Of a stretch of DNA of 64,000 nt, positions 51,324 to 60,519 are shown piece after piece (within the stretch, counting starts at the first letter, position 1; every line of letters starts with the position of its first letter). The notes beneath the pieces were generated by a model. That model saw only the letters and a list, made by a program, of their open reading frames with translations. It did not search any database and was not told the origin of the DNA. This DNA comes from Micrococcales bacterium UBA7469 (GTDB lineage Bacteria; Actinomycetota; Actinomycetes; Actinomycetales; Microbacteriaceae), in the NCBI GenBank assembly GCA_002479805.1, contig DLPB01000025.1:114092-178091 (forward strand). Reading direction: 5' to 3'. Made by a program: the position numbers and the translations under genes.

Positions 51324-51808
51324 TTGGTTGCCTCCTGCTTTAGTTGAGATATCAAAGATTTGATTGGCTTGCCGCCCGTGAAAACGGTAGCAGTTGCGCA
51401 CTGTTCGTAGAGCGCCTTGCGCTCGTTGTAAATCGCGTCCCAGCGCTGCGGATTATCTTTCAGCAGCGGCCGTTTGGAAAGGTTTATCTTGCCAAGCACA
51501 TGTTCACTTGCGGTGTCTAAAAACACCGTTCGATAGCCACTGAGCAGTCTGCGATTCTGCTCACTCAGAACAATTCCACCGCCGGTGGCTATTACGCCAC
51601 CAACCTCAAGAGCTTTTATTAGTGCGCTGGTCTCAAGTGTGCGGAAGTGTTCTTCACCGTACTTCTCGAAGATGTCAACAATCGCACCATGCTCCTTGGC
51701 TACTAACTTGTCAGTATCTGAAAACGGCACATCCAACTCTTTGGCGAGCTTTTTACCGAGGGTGGTCTTGCCTGACCCCATCGGCCCAATCAGGATGATG
51801 GTGTTCAC
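51320..51808 (-). CDS. aroK: Shikimate kinase
   Basis: A 162-residue P-loop kinase. The Walker A GPMGSGKTT is at 8-16. The shikimate-binding DTD follows at about 33-35, with an FRTLE motif near 57 and GGGIVL near 78. The lid arginine lies in RPLLKDNP. It overlaps aroC by one base and aroB by 4 bp. Confidence 0.97.
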   Translation of the reverse strand: MNTIILIGPMGSGKTTLGKKLAKELDVPFSDTDKLVAKEHGAIVDIFEKYGEEHFRTLETSALIKALEVGGVIATGGGIVLSEQNRRLLSGYRTVFLDTASEHVLGKINLSKRPLLKDNPQRWDAIYNERKALYEQCATATVFTGGKPIKSLISQLKQEATK

Positions 51809-53004
51809 TATGGTTGCGCGATGCGTGAGCGCAAAACTTCCGGGATGTTCGCAAGGTATGCATCCAGATTGCGCTTGGTCTCAGTAATTGAGTCACCACC
51901 GAATTTCTCCAGCACGGAGTTGGCGATTACCAGTGCGACCATGGCCTCTACAACGACTCCGGCTGCTGGAACAGCGCAAACATCAGAGCGCTGGTGGTGT
52001 GCAGTCGCCGCGTCGCCGGTAGCGGTGTCAATGGTCTGCAGTGCGCGCGGCACGGTGCTGATGGGTTTCATCCCGGCTCGAACTCGGATTACCTCGCCAT
52101 TAGACATTCCGCCCTCAATGCCTCCTGCGCGATCGGTCAAACGGTGCACCGAACCGTCTTCTCGAACGATCTCATCGTGGGCGACGCTGCCGCGACGTTT
52201 TGTGGTCTCCAGACCATCTCCGATCTCAACCGACTTCATCGCCTGAATACCCATGACGGCCGCAGCTAACTGAGCGTCCAACCGGCGGTCCCAGTGGACA
52301 TAGGAGCCCAAGCCCGGAGGGCATCCGTAAACCAGGGTCTCGGTCACGCCACCAATGGTGTCCCCGGCAGAATGACAGTCATCAATTTCAGCTACCATCG
52401 CCGCGCTCGCCTCTGGATTGAAGCAGCGCACCGCATCCTCATCCAAGGTAGCTTTGTCACTCGGCCTTGGAAGTTTGGTGTCCCTATTTTCCACAGTGCC
52501 TATCGCAACGGTGTGAGTCACCAATTCGATGCCGAGGGCGCTCAAGAAGTTTTTAGCAATTTGACCAAGCGCAACTCTGGTTGCAGTTTCGCGTGCCGAG
52601 GCTCGCTCCAATACTGGTCTTGCCTCATCAAACCCATACTTTTGCATGCCGGTGAAATCTGCGTGCCCTGGACGTGGTCTGGTAAGTGGTGCTCCCCTAG
52701 CTCCGCTTAGCGCTTCGGCATCAACAGGAGCTGCGGACATAACCGCTTCCCACTTTGGCCACTCGGTGTTGGCTATGCGGATTGCGATTGGGCCGCCTTG
52801 GGTCAGGCCAAACCGGATTCCCGAGGACAGGGTGACCTGGTCCTGCTCGAACTTCATTCGAGCACCGCGGCCATAACCTAAACGTCGCTGGGCAAGTGCC
52901 TCTTGAATGTCTTCTGCCAAAACAGGCACGCCCGCCGGCAACCCCTCAATGACACCAATAAGTTCAGGGCCGTGTGACTCCCCAGCAGTAATCCAGCGCA
53001 ACAT
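51808..53004 (-). CDS. aroC: Chorismate synthase
   Basis: About 398 residues from the ATG at 53004, since the family begins [17 protein letters not shown]; the in-frame extension to 53094 lies mostly within aroE and is not expected to be translated. It makes chorismate with reduced FMN. It shows [37 protein letters not shown] and the C-terminal [13 protein letters not shown]. It starts 4 bp after the aroE stop and supplies chorismate to TrpE. Confidence 0.96.
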   Translation of the reverse strand: MLRWITAGESHGPELIGVIEGLPAGVPVLAEDIQEALAQRRLGYGRGARMKFEQDQVTLSSGIRFGLTQGGPIAIRIANTEWPKWEAVMSAAPVDAEALSGARGAPLTRPRPGHADFTGMQKYGFDEARPVLERASARETATRVALGQIAKNFLSALGIELVTHTVAIGTVENRDTKLPRPSDKATLDEDAVRCFNPEASAAMVAEIDDCHSAGDTIGGVTETLVYGCPPGLGSYVHWDRRLDAQLAAAVMGIQAMKSVEIGDGLETTKRRGSVAHDEIVREDGSVHRLTDRAGGIEGGMSNGEVIRVRAGMKPISTVPRALQTIDTATGDAATAHHQRSDVCAVPAAGVVVEAMVALVIANSVLEKFGGDSITETKRNLDAYLANIPEVLRSRIAQP

Positions 53005-53008
53005 CTGA

Positions 53009-53800
53009 CTATTTTGCCATGCTGAGGGCGCTTCGAATTGCCAACAGCAATTCTTTCTCCTTCGCGAGGGGCTCATCAAGGTCGTTACCCGCAAAGAGTC
53101 GCTGCTGCCCGATTGCTTGCCAGATCAGCATTTCCAGACCTGAGACGGTCCTTTCTTCCCCCCAAACTAGGGCTGCCTTTGAAGGCCATGGGTCGTAGGC
53201 GACATCTAGAAGCAAACCGCGTGGTGCAGTTCGGAGACTCCCGGCAAGCTCATCTAGCGCTGTTGGCGGAAGTGTCGAAATAACTAGGTCTGACTCACAG
53301 GCTTTGTGAAATTGAGTGTGCGACACCAGTTCATACTCGGCGGAAAGTTGCCTTACTGCTGCGGCGTTACGCCCCCAGATCGAAACTTGCTTTCCAATTT
53401 CTTGCATCGCAACAATCGCACTTCTGGCGGTAGCTCCGGTGCCAATGACCGCGACAGTTCTGAATTTCTTGCCCGACAAAGCCTGCTGAATACCGAAGAC
53501 GTCGGTGTTGTAGGCATCCCACCCGGTTTGGCTGCGAATTAGAGTATTGGCGGCCCCGGTGGCAATGGCGAGCGAATCAGCTCGTTCAGCCAGGTTCAGC
53601 GCCAACTCTTTTAGCGGCATAGTGACGCTAAATCCACAGTAGTCCGCTGGTTGCGCAGCTAAGAATGCTCCGAGGTCGGATGAAACTTCGATGGCTTCGT
53701 AGGCGGCATCTTCGCTCCGAGCTTCAAAAACTGCCCGGTGAATTACTGGCGATTTGGAATGTGCAATTGGGGAACCCAGCACGGCATAGCGCTTAGTCAT
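53009..53800 (-). CDS. aroE: Shikimate dehydrogenase
   Basis: About 263 residues from the ATG at 53800; an in-frame extension to 53854 lies inside mltG. It reduces 3-dehydroshikimate with NADPH. Shikimate binding is shown by [15 protein letters not shown] near the start and by FSVTMPLKE with the catalytic lysine near 65. The NADPH loop is [10 protein letters not shown] near 125. It overlaps the mltG 3' end by 8 bp and begins the aro cluster. Confidence 0.94.
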   Translation of the reverse strand: MTKRYAVLGSPIAHSKSPVIHRAVFEARSEDAAYEAIEVSSDLGAFLAAQPADYCGFSVTMPLKELALNLAERADSLAIATGAANTLIRSQTGWDAYNTDVFGIQQALSGKKFRTVAVIGTGATARSAIVAMQEIGKQVSIWGRNAAAVRQLSAEYELVSHTQFHKACESDLVISTLPPTALDELAGSLRTAPRGLLLDVAYDPWPSKAALVWGEERTVSGLEMLIWQAIGQQRLFAGNDLDEPLAKEKELLLAIRSALSMAK

Positions 53801-54857
53801 TCCACTCCGGGTTTTCTCGCAGCCACGCATAAAACTCCTGCGCTGCCTTCTCATGTTCGCTCACCGTAACGCTGAACTTGGTTTCACCGGTTTTTAGGTT
53901 CACCGTAACGAAGAAGAGCCAATCGCCATCCGCAGGTCGCATCGCGGCCTCTATCGCCAGTTCTCCCGGATTCGAAATAGGTCCCGCAGGCAAGCCTTTG
54001 TAGATGTAGGTGTTGTAGGGGTTCTTATCGGCACGCTGTCCATTTGTTGTGGTCACGGTGTTGCCCCCGGTCCCGTAGCTCACGGTGGCATCCGACTGCA
54101 GCAACATGTCTATCGACAGTCGATTTTGGAAGACCCTGGAAACCTTGAAGAAATCCTCTGGGAGCTTCGCTTCGACTTGGATCAGCGCGGCGAGGGTAAT
54201 TAGCTCGAGAGAATCTTTCAGAGCAATGTCATATTGCTCAAGTTCTGCCTCTGTGCGGTCAACCATAGTGTTTATCACCGTTGCAGCGGTGACCTGTGGG
54301 TCGAAGGTGTAAGTGGCTGGAAAGAGGTATCCCTCGGCATTCAGAGCCTGCTCGGGAAGCCTGGTCTGGATGTCCGCTATCGCTTGCTCGATAGCTGCCG
54401 CTTCGAGTCCTAGGTCTTTCACTAGCTGCGGGACAATCTCGCGGATTCGGTACCCTTCGGGGATTGTGGTTTGCAAAACCACTCGGTTCTTTCCTTCAAT
54501 CAGGATCTCAAGTGCCCGCTTGCCCGAGATTTTGGTGGGAAATTTATAGGTGCCCGGGTAGATGACAAAGTCAGTGGTGAGCATGTCTCGGTAAATTGCG
54601 TCAAAGCTGAGAATGATGTCCGCATCGACCATCTTGCGAGCCACAGCTGCGCCATTGTCGCCGGCCTCAATAATGATCATGGTTTCGGGGCCAGGTTCCC
54701 CGTCGTAATCAGCAACCTGAAACCTAGAAATGAAACCTCTAATTGAATCCGAGGCTAAAGTGACCGCTCCGGCTGCCAGCGCGATGACAAGGATCAGCGC
54801 GACTAAGCCGAAGAACCTACGCCTGCGCCTGATTTGGCTATCGTTCGTTGAGGTCAT
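53793..54857 (-). CDS. mltG: Endolytic transglycosylase MltG (YceG-like)
   Basis: A 354-residue single-pass membrane enzyme that cuts nascent peptidoglycan strands. An N-terminal cytoplasmic arginine cluster (about 9-14) precedes the membrane segment (about 15-35). The extracellular YceG/LysM-like domain includes the catalytic glutamate in LAALIQVEAKLPEDFFKV and the conserved YNTYIYKGLPAGPISNPG near 285-302. Placement between ruvX and the aro genes is conserved in actinobacteria. It overlaps ruvX by 20 bp. Confidence 0.95.
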   Translation of the reverse strand: MTSTNDSQIRRRRRFFGLVALILVIALAAGAVTLASDSIRGFISRFQVADYDGEPGPETMIIIEAGDNGAAVARKMVDADIILSFDAIYRDMLTTDFVIYPGTYKFPTKISGKRALEILIEGKNRVVLQTTIPEGYRIREIVPQLVKDLGLEAAAIEQAIADIQTRLPEQALNAEGYLFPATYTFDPQVTAATVINTMVDRTEAELEQYDIALKDSLELITLAALIQVEAKLPEDFFKVSRVFQNRLSIDMLLQSDATVSYGTGGNTVTTTNGQRADKNPYNTYIYKGLPAGPISNPGELAIEAAMRPADGDWLFFVTVNLKTGETKFSVTVSEHEKAAQEFYAWLRENPEWND

Positions 54858-55278
54858 CTAGAGCTATCCCTGCGTATCCTGAGCGTTCGGATTGAAGCGC
54901 GAAGTCAAGAATAAGCGCAGCAGCCTGGGCATCGATGTAGCCCCTCGACTCTTTGACCTTTTTCCCAGTTTTTTGCAACATTTGTTGGGCAGATTTGGTC
55001 GTTAGACGCTCGTCAATCATTCTCACCGTGAGCCCTGATTCGGCGAGCTTTCTAGCGAAGTCAATGCATTTTCTAGTGGATGGAGTGGGATCACCTCTAA
55101 GGTTTAGCGGCATCCCAACATAGACGACCTGAACCGACTTCTGCTCTGCAATCTCAAGAATGCGAGAGACAGTAGCTTCATCTGCTGCGAGTGATTCCAT
55201 CGGCAAAGCCAAGCTGCCTTCGCTAATTGCTAGACCGACCCGTACCGAGCCGACATCAACCGCTAGCCGACGGCTCAC
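54838..55278 (-). CDS. ruvX: RuvX/YqgF family RNase H-like nuclease
   Basis: A 146-residue RNase H-fold protein annotated as a putative pre-16S rRNA nuclease or Holliday junction resolvase. The motif LAVDVGSVRVGLAIS (about 5-19) carries the first catalytic aspartate, and VGMPLNLRGDPTPSTR and IDERLTTKSAQ carry the conserved strand and glutamate. It follows alaS with a 4-bp overlap. The cellular substrate is not settled by sequence. Confidence 0.92.
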   Translation of the reverse strand: MSRRLAVDVGSVRVGLAISEGSLALPMESLAADEATVSRILEIAEQKSVQVVYVGMPLNLRGDPTPSTRKCIDFARKLAESGLTVRMIDERLTTKSAQQMLQKTGKKVKESRGYIDAQAAALILDFALQSERSGYAGIALDDLNER

Positions 55279-57914
55279 TTGATTAGAGCAACCGCTTCGT
55301 GAATGGCTTGGGTCAGCTTCGACGCATCAGCTCCGCCGCCCTGGGCGAAGTCTGCCTTGCCGCCGCCGCCGCCGCCAAGTACCGTGGACGCGTGCTTTGC
55401 CAGCTCGCCCGCTCGTATGCCACGCTGCTGCGCTTCAGTGCCGGATGCGATCATGACAATCGGTTTTCCAGAAACCTCTGCGCCCAGAATCGCTACCGAG
55501 CTTGGGCCGAGCTGAGCTCCTACTGCGGTGGTGAGGCTGCGCAGTTGGTCGGCGTTGATTTCCGAATCAAGCTTCGTTGCAACTACATCAAGGCCAGCTA
55601 CCTTGGTTGCGCTCGCAATGAGCTGAGGCACCAGCTGAAGCGCTCGTTCGGATTCCAATTCGGCGATTCTCTTCTGAGCTAGCTTTAGCTCCTCAAGAGC
55701 ATCGGTGACCCTTGCCTCCAGCTCGAGAGCGGGAGCCTTGATGGTTGCCGCAAGCCTTCTGGTGATCTCGCGTTCCGCAGTCAGCGCCCGTAGAGCATCG
55801 ATTCCAACCAATGCCTCAATACGTCGCGAACCGGAGCCAACCGAGGACTCGGCCGTGACTGAAACCAGACCAATTTGGGAAGAACGCATGACGTGAGTAC
55901 CGCCACAAAGCTCTCTGGACCAAGGTCCACCAACCTGGACTACCCTCACCTCTTCATCGTAAGTCTCGCCAAACAACGCAATTGCACCCCAGTCGCGAGC
56001 GGCTGGAAGGGTCATGTACTGCGCACTAACGGCAAGATCGGCCCGGATTGCGAGGTTGGAAACCTCTTCGATTTCGCTCTTGGTGGCATCGGACAGTGCC
56101 TGAGTCCATGAGAAGTCAAGGCGCATGTAGCCGGGGCGGTTATAGGAGCCAGACTGCAAAGCCTCTGGGCCCAAAACCTGTCTTAGGGCTGCGTGAACGA
56201 CGTGCGTTGCGGAGTGAGCCTGGGCAGCTCCGAGTCTCCAGTTTGCATCCACGAGAGTCTGCGCGTTTGACCCAACCACTACCTCGCCCGAGGCAACTCT
56301 GACCCTGTGCGAGAAAAGTCCCTTGACTGGCTTTTGAACATCTAGAACCTCAAGTTCGAATCCATCACCAACAATCCAGCCGGCATCTGCGGCCTGGCCT
56401 CCGGACTCCGCATACAGTGTGGTGCGATCGAGGAAGAGTTCACCCAATTGGCCGTGGCTAAGGCTGGAAACCGACTCACCATCGCGAATTAGGCCGAGCA
56501 CTTTTCCAGAGGTTTTCAGCGAGTCATAACCTAGGAATTGAGTTTCACCGAGGCTTCTGAATTCACTGTAGACCTGAAGACCTGCGCCACCGGTCTTTTT
56601 GGACTTAGCATCCTGCTTGGCACGGTCTTTTTGCTCCCGCATCAGGCTGTCGAAGCCAGCGCGGTCGACGCTGAGCCCGTTCTCCTCGGCAATTTCTACC
56701 GTTAGATCGATTGGGAAGCCATAGGTGTCGTGAAGTAGGAACGCTGTCTGGCCTGAAAGCTCAGTCGCTGCAGCCGAAATCGCCTCCGAGAGTACGACCA
56801 AGCCAGTGTCCAGGGTTCTTGAGAATCCGGCTTCTTCGGCAATGGCCGCTCGAAGGACACGGGGGAAGCTTTCCTCCAGCTCCGGATAGGCCTCGACCAT
56901 GGCGTTTTTGCTGGCAGTAAAGAGTTCCTCGAAACATGGCTTCTGAACTCCAAGAAGGCGCAAAGACCTAACTGAACGACGAAGCAGGCGTCGTAGCACA
57001 TAACCGCGACCTTCGTTTGCAGGCGTGACGCCATCGGACATCAGCATCAGTGCAGAACGTATGTGGTCTGCAATAACGCGCATGCGGATGTCATCCGACT
57101 CGTTTGCACCGTAACTCTTGCCTGAGAGCTTTGCCGAGAGATCGATCAAAGGTCGCACCTGGTCGATCTCGTAGATGTTCTCGACACCCTGGAGGAGGAA
57201 AGCTACTCGCTCAAGACCCATTCCAGTGTCGATGTTCTTCTTTGGCAGCTCACCCAAAATCTCAAAGTGATCCTTGGTGCCACCGTCGGCACGCTCGTAC
57301 TGCATGAACACGAGGTTCCAGATTTCGATATAGCGATCCTCGTCGGCCTCTGGACCACCTTCAGCGCCGTACTGGGGGCCGCGGTCATAATAAATCTCAG
57401 AACATGGGCCGGCTGGACCGCGCTGGCCGGTGGACCAATAGTTATCGCGCATGCCTCGCTTTTGGATTCGCTCTCGAGGCACACTCGATTGCTCAAGCCA
57501 ATAGCCAATAGCCTCGTCGTCGTCGTTATAGACGGTCACCCACAGTCGCTCGGGGTCAAAGCCCAGGCCGCCATCCTCCAGTTTGCCGGTTAGCAGCTCC
57601 CAGGCAAACCCAATGGCTTCCTTTTTGAAGTAGTCACCAAATGAAAAGTTTCCATTCATCTGAAAGAAGGTGCCGTGACGGGTGGTCTTACCTACCTCAT
57701 CAATGTCCAAGGTACGGACGCACTTTTGCACGCTGGTGGCCCTTGGATAGGGCGCTGGCAAGACTCCGGTCATGTATGGGATGAAGGGGACCATTCCCGC
57801 CACCACAAACATCAGAGTGGGGTCTTGGCTGATCAGGGGTGCGCTTGGAACGACGGTGTGACCCTTCTTCTCAAAGTAGTCAAGCCATCGCCGCATAATC
57901 TCGGCAGTCTTCAT
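55275..57914 (-). CDS. alaS: Alanyl-tRNA synthetase
   Basis: An 879-residue class II synthetase with all modules. These are an N-terminal aminoacylation domain (MRRWLDYFEKKGHTVVPSA near the start; TTRHGTFFQMNGNFSFGDY for motif 2), an editing domain with zinc site HSATHVVH and CGGTH, and a C-terminal glycine-rich C-Ala domain (GGGGGGKADFAQGGG). The run of GCC triplets at about 55360-55377 on the plus strand only encodes this glycine loop. It follows the 85-residue small gene by 5 bp. Confidence 0.97.
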   Translation of the reverse strand: MKTAEIMRRWLDYFEKKGHTVVPSAPLISQDPTLMFVVAGMVPFIPYMTGVLPAPYPRATSVQKCVRTLDIDEVGKTTRHGTFFQMNGNFSFGDYFKKEAIGFAWELLTGKLEDGGLGFDPERLWVTVYNDDDEAIGYWLEQSSVPRERIQKRGMRDNYWSTGQRGPAGPCSEIYYDRGPQYGAEGGPEADEDRYIEIWNLVFMQYERADGGTKDHFEILGELPKKNIDTGMGLERVAFLLQGVENIYEIDQVRPLIDLSAKLSGKSYGANESDDIRMRVIADHIRSALMLMSDGVTPANEGRGYVLRRLLRRSVRSLRLLGVQKPCFEELFTASKNAMVEAYPELEESFPRVLRAAIAEEAGFSRTLDTGLVVLSEAISAAATELSGQTAFLLHDTYGFPIDLTVEIAEENGLSVDRAGFDSLMREQKDRAKQDAKSKKTGGAGLQVYSEFRSLGETQFLGYDSLKTSGKVLGLIRDGESVSSLSHGQLGELFLDRTTLYAESGGQAADAGWIVGDGFELEVLDVQKPVKGLFSHRVRVASGEVVVGSNAQTLVDANWRLGAAQAHSATHVVHAALRQVLGPEALQSGSYNRPGYMRLDFSWTQALSDATKSEIEEVSNLAIRADLAVSAQYMTLPAARDWGAIALFGETYDEEVRVVQVGGPWSRELCGGTHVMRSSQIGLVSVTAESSVGSGSRRIEALVGIDALRALTAEREITRRLAATIKAPALELEARVTDALEELKLAQKRIAELESERALQLVPQLIASATKVAGLDVVATKLDSEINADQLRSLTTAVGAQLGPSSVAILGAEVSGKPIVMIASGTEAQQRGIRAGELAKHASTVLGGGGGGKADFAQGGGADASKLTQAIHEAVALIK

Positions 57915-57919
57915 TGGTA

Positions 57920-58177
57920 TTACTTCTTGGCTGGTGCGCGCTTAGCAGCTGGCTTTTTAGCGGCAGGCTGCGCTGCGGTCTTAGGTGCTGGCTTAGAAGC
58001 GGTCCTAGTCAGCTCCGCTTCACGCTCTTGGTAGCCGGCGGCAACCGCCTGGCTGAAGTCTTTTGCTGCAGCGATGGCCTCATCTAGGGCAACCTGCGCC
58101 TTTGGGTTATCGCGAAGCTGGATTACTGCAAGGGCGCCTAGCCCTAGACCTGCTGCGAACCATCCGAGTTTTGACAT
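57920..58177 (-). CDS. Small membrane-associated protein with Ala/Lys/Pro-rich tail
   Basis: An 85-residue protein not assigned to a named family. Residues about 5-21 are hydrophobic and could be one membrane segment; 25-55 is a charged helix; and 60-85 is a low-complexity tail of Ala, Lys and Pro (PAAKKPAAKRAPAKK) like the histone H1-type tails common in actinobacterial proteins. It sits between the DUF948 protein and alaS, 2 bp after the former. Similar small genes occur at this place in other actinobacteria. A role in anchoring or nucleic acid contact is only a guess. Confidence 0.72.
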   Translation of the reverse strand: MSKLGWFAAGLGLGALAVIQLRDNPKAQVALDEAIAAAKDFSQAVAAGYQEREAELTRTASKPAPKTAAQPAAKKPAAKRAPAKK

Positions 58178-58179
58178 TT

Positions 58180-58527
58180 CTACCTCCGTTTTCCAAGGAC
58201 TGAGAACAGCCCCTTGGTGACACCGAAAAGCTTAGTTAGCGGGGCTCCAACCGACGCGGTGAATACCGCGACCAGACTGTTGATGTTCTCTGTTACCTGC
58301 TCGACATCTTCGGTAATTGAGTCAATTCGCTTCAGTTGGCGGTTGGCCTCTCCGAGGGTGACGCGAGCCTCTTGGAGCATTGGTTCAAGTTCTTTATTGA
58401 CGGTGCTGATGGTGCGGGCACTCTCGTCAATCAGTTTTGCGAGCTTGACCAGCGGAAAGCCCAGAAAAAGAACAAGCGCGGCGAAGCTGAGGGCAAAAAT
58501 TATGCCGACAACTTCGCCGCCGCTCAT
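58180..58527 (-). CDS. DUF948 family membrane protein
   Basis: A 115-residue protein with one N-terminal transmembrane segment (about 6-28) followed by a long amphipathic, probably coiled-coil helix (about 30-90; LAKLIDESARTISTVNKEL). This layout is typical of DUF948. Family members in Firmicutes have been linked to stress or cell-wall settings, but no reaction is known. It lies 9 bp after rpsD and 2 bp before the next small gene, so it is co-transcribed with rpsD and alaS. Confidence 0.82.
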   Translation of the reverse strand: MSGGEVVGIIFALSFAALVLFLGFPLVKLAKLIDESARTISTVNKELEPMLQEARVTLGEANRQLKRIDSITEDVEQVTENINSLVAVFTASVGAPLTKLFGVTKGLFSVLGKRR

Positions 58528-58536
58528 CAGTCTTAT

Positions 58537-59166
58537 TTACCTAGCTGCGTAGTACTCAACAACGAGCTGAACTTCACAGGTAACTGGAACTTCAGCTCGC
58601 TTTGGACGACGAACCAAGGTTGCCTGAAGCTTGTCTAGGTCGACGGTTAGGTACTCAGGAGTCTTGTTTAGAACGTCTGAGTTACCGCCTGCTGCTGCAA
58701 CCTGGAATGGCTCAGCCTTCTCGCTCTTGGCGTGAACGTGGATCATCTGACCAGGCTTTACGCGGAAGGATGGGCGGTCAACGCGCTCACCATCAACGAG
58801 GATGTGGCGGTGTACTACCATCTGGCGGGCCTGAGCCATGGTGCGTGCGAAACCAGAGCGAAGCACTAGAGCGTCAAGACGCATTTCTAGTAGCTCAACT
58901 AGGTTCTCACCGGTTAGACCCTCAGTGCGCTTAGCTTCCTGGAAGGTCTTGCGAAGCTGAGCCTCGCGGATACCGTACTGAGCCCTTAGGCGCTGCTTCT
59001 CACGAAGACGAACTGCGTAGTCAGAATCTGACTTGCGCTTGGTGCGGCCGTGCTGACCCGGTGCATACGGGCGCTTTTCCATGTACTTAGCAGCCTTTGG
59101 GGTAAGCGCGATGCCTAGGGCACGCGACAAACGAGTCTTGCTGCGGGTTCTAGTTGTCTTTGACAA
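58537..59166 (-). CDS. rpsD: 30S ribosomal protein S4
   Basis: A 209-residue primary 16S rRNA-binding protein. The N-terminal region has no zinc cysteines (C-minus form). The S4 RNA-binding domain begins near 97 (MRLDALVLRSGFARTMAQARQMVVHRHILVDG). The start is TTG at 59166, supported by AAAGG 8 bases upstream and by the expected alignment of SKTTRTRSKTRLSRALG with other S4 N-termini; the next ATG is too deep. S4 often represses its own synthesis through its leader, and a structured leader is present here. The gene stands alone, away from the alpha operon, as in other actinobacteria. Confidence 0.96.
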   Translation of the reverse strand: MSKTTRTRSKTRLSRALGIALTPKAAKYMEKRPYAPGQHGRTKRKSDSDYAVRLREKQRLRAQYGIREAQLRKTFQEAKRTEGLTGENLVELLEMRLDALVLRSGFARTMAQARQMVVHRHILVDGERVDRPSFRVKPGQMIHVHAKSEKAEPFQVAAAGGNSDVLNKTPEYLTVDLDKLQATLVRRPKRAEVPVTCEVQLVVEYYAAR

Positions 59167-59197
59167 AAAGTTACCTTTCGAATTTATCTGTGGGATC

Positions 59198-59230
59198 TTG
59201 CTCTACGTCCCAGCCGCTGGAGCAGAGCAA
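59198..59230 (-). promoter_or_regulatory. Structured rpsD leader hairpin
   Basis: On the minus strand TTGCTCT (59230-59224) pairs with AGAGCAA (59204-59198). Inside lies CCAG-CGG-CTGG (59220-59217 with 59213-59210), with small internal loops. The predicted transcript start is next to the first stem base, so the 5' end of the message would fold into this element about 30 bases before the start codon. It has no T-run, so it is not a terminator. A role in S4 feedback or mRNA stability is inferred. Confidence 0.55.
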
Positions 59231-59237
59231 CCCTGAG

Positions 59238-59266
59238 AGCTTAGCAGTTTGATTCTCAGCTGTCAC
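59238..59266 (-). promoter_or_regulatory. Candidate rpsD promoter
   Basis: GTGACA (59266-59261) and TAAGCT (59243-59238) on the minus strand are separated by 17 bases, giving a plausible -35/-10 pair directly after the rarA stop codon. The expected start is about 59231, at the base of the leader hairpin. Confidence 0.55.
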
Positions 59267-60498
59267 TAACCTTCTAGGATTTCACCAATCGCTCTCAGGC
59301 GCTCAGCAATGGTCTTTTCGAAGCCGTGATTTGAGGGTTCGTAGAGCTTCTCACTGAGTTCGGAATACTTTTGACGCACGATTCCCCTCGGGTCGTCATG
59401 CGGATATGCGTAACCCACAGCTCCGCTAGAGCGCAGTGGTGCAGGTACCGGCGGCACCGGTCTGCTTTCAAGATCGGCAAGCGCTTTATTTATTGCCAGG
59501 TAGGCGCGGTTAGATTTTGGTGCGGTTGCTAGGTAAATAGTCACTTCGGCGAGCGGTATCCGGCCCTCGGGCATGCCAATTCGCTCGATAATGTCTGCGC
59601 CTGCACTTGCTATCACGAGCGCATTCGGATCCGCTAGGCCCACATCTTCGGCTGCCAAGATCATTAGTCGTCGAGCAATGAACCTAGGATCCTCTCCCCC
59701 AGCGATCATGCGAGCCAGATAGTGGATTGCGGAATCTACGTCCGAACCGCGAACCGACTTGATAAAGGCGCTTATCGTGTCGTAGTGCGCATCGCCAGTC
59801 GCGTCATAGGCAATAGCGAGCTCGCTGGCTGCCTTGGCCTCGTCCAGCGTTACGACATCAAGTGCCTGAGCGGCAGCCGCTTCTAGCAACGTGAGGGCGC
59901 GCCTTGCATCGCCCGAGGAGATTTTTGAAAGGTATTCGATCGCCTCGCCCGCTACCTGCTTATCTCCCCAGTCACTGCGGGCAACCGCGCGATTTAGCAG
60001 CGTAGCGATTTCGTCCTGGCTGAGCGGATCTAGCTTGAGCACTAGGCACCGAGACACCAGCGGCTTGATGATACTGAATGAGGGATTCTCTGTCGTGGCG
60101 GCAATCAAAGTCACGAGCCCTGATTCCACGGCAGCCAACAGCGAATCTTGTTGGCTCTTGGAAAAGCGGTGGATCTCATCTAGAAACAGGATTGTTGGGC
60201 GATCGTAGACCTCCAGCAGCTTCTTGGCGGAGTCGATTACGTCTCGAACGTTGGCAACCGTAGCCGAGATTGCGCTGAGCTCAACGAAGTTCGCATCGCG
60301 CTTTTGAGAGATGAGTCGGGCCAGCGAGGTTTTTCCCGAGCCGGGTGGTCCCCACAGGATGACCGAGCTAAGGGTTGCCGAGGGATCACCCGAAATCAAT
60401 CTGTTTAGCGCTGAGCCTGCCTTGGTGATTCGGGATTGACCGACCACCTCCTCCAGTGAGGTAGGACGCATGCGAGCTGCTAGGGGGTTCGTTGCCAC
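59266..60498 (-). CDS. rarA: Replication-associated recombination protein A (RarA/MgsA)
   Basis: A 410-residue clamp-loader-like AAA+ ATPase that acts at stalled replication forks. Walker A GPPGSGKTS is at about 50-58, Walker B is LFLDEIHRFSKSQQD, sensor 1 lies in AATTENPSF, and the C-terminal tetramerisation domain covers about 240-410 (MIAGGEDPRFIARRLMILAAEDVGLADPNAL). The start is GTG at 60498. It is divergent from the cyclophilin gene with a 53-bp spacer. Confidence 0.95.
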   Translation of the reverse strand: MATNPLAARMRPTSLEEVVGQSRITKAGSALNRLISGDPSATLSSVILWGPPGSGKTSLARLISQKRDANFVELSAISATVANVRDVIDSAKKLLEVYDRPTILFLDEIHRFSKSQQDSLLAAVESGLVTLIAATTENPSFSIIKPLVSRCLVLKLDPLSQDEIATLLNRAVARSDWGDKQVAGEAIEYLSKISSGDARRALTLLEAAAAQALDVVTLDEAKAASELAIAYDATGDAHYDTISAFIKSVRGSDVDSAIHYLARMIAGGEDPRFIARRLMILAAEDVGLADPNALVIASAGADIIERIGMPEGRIPLAEVTIYLATAPKSNRAYLAINKALADLESRPVPPVPAPLRSSGAVGYAYPHDDPRGIVRQKYSELSEKLYEPSNHGFEKTIAERLRAIGEILEG

Positions 60499-60519
60499 TT
60501 GTTGATTGTATGCAACGCC

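Noticed and set aside
55360..55380. Run of GCC triplets that could be a simple-sequence repeat
   Set aside because: It encodes the glycine-rich loop of the AlaS C-terminal domain, which is conserved in the family.
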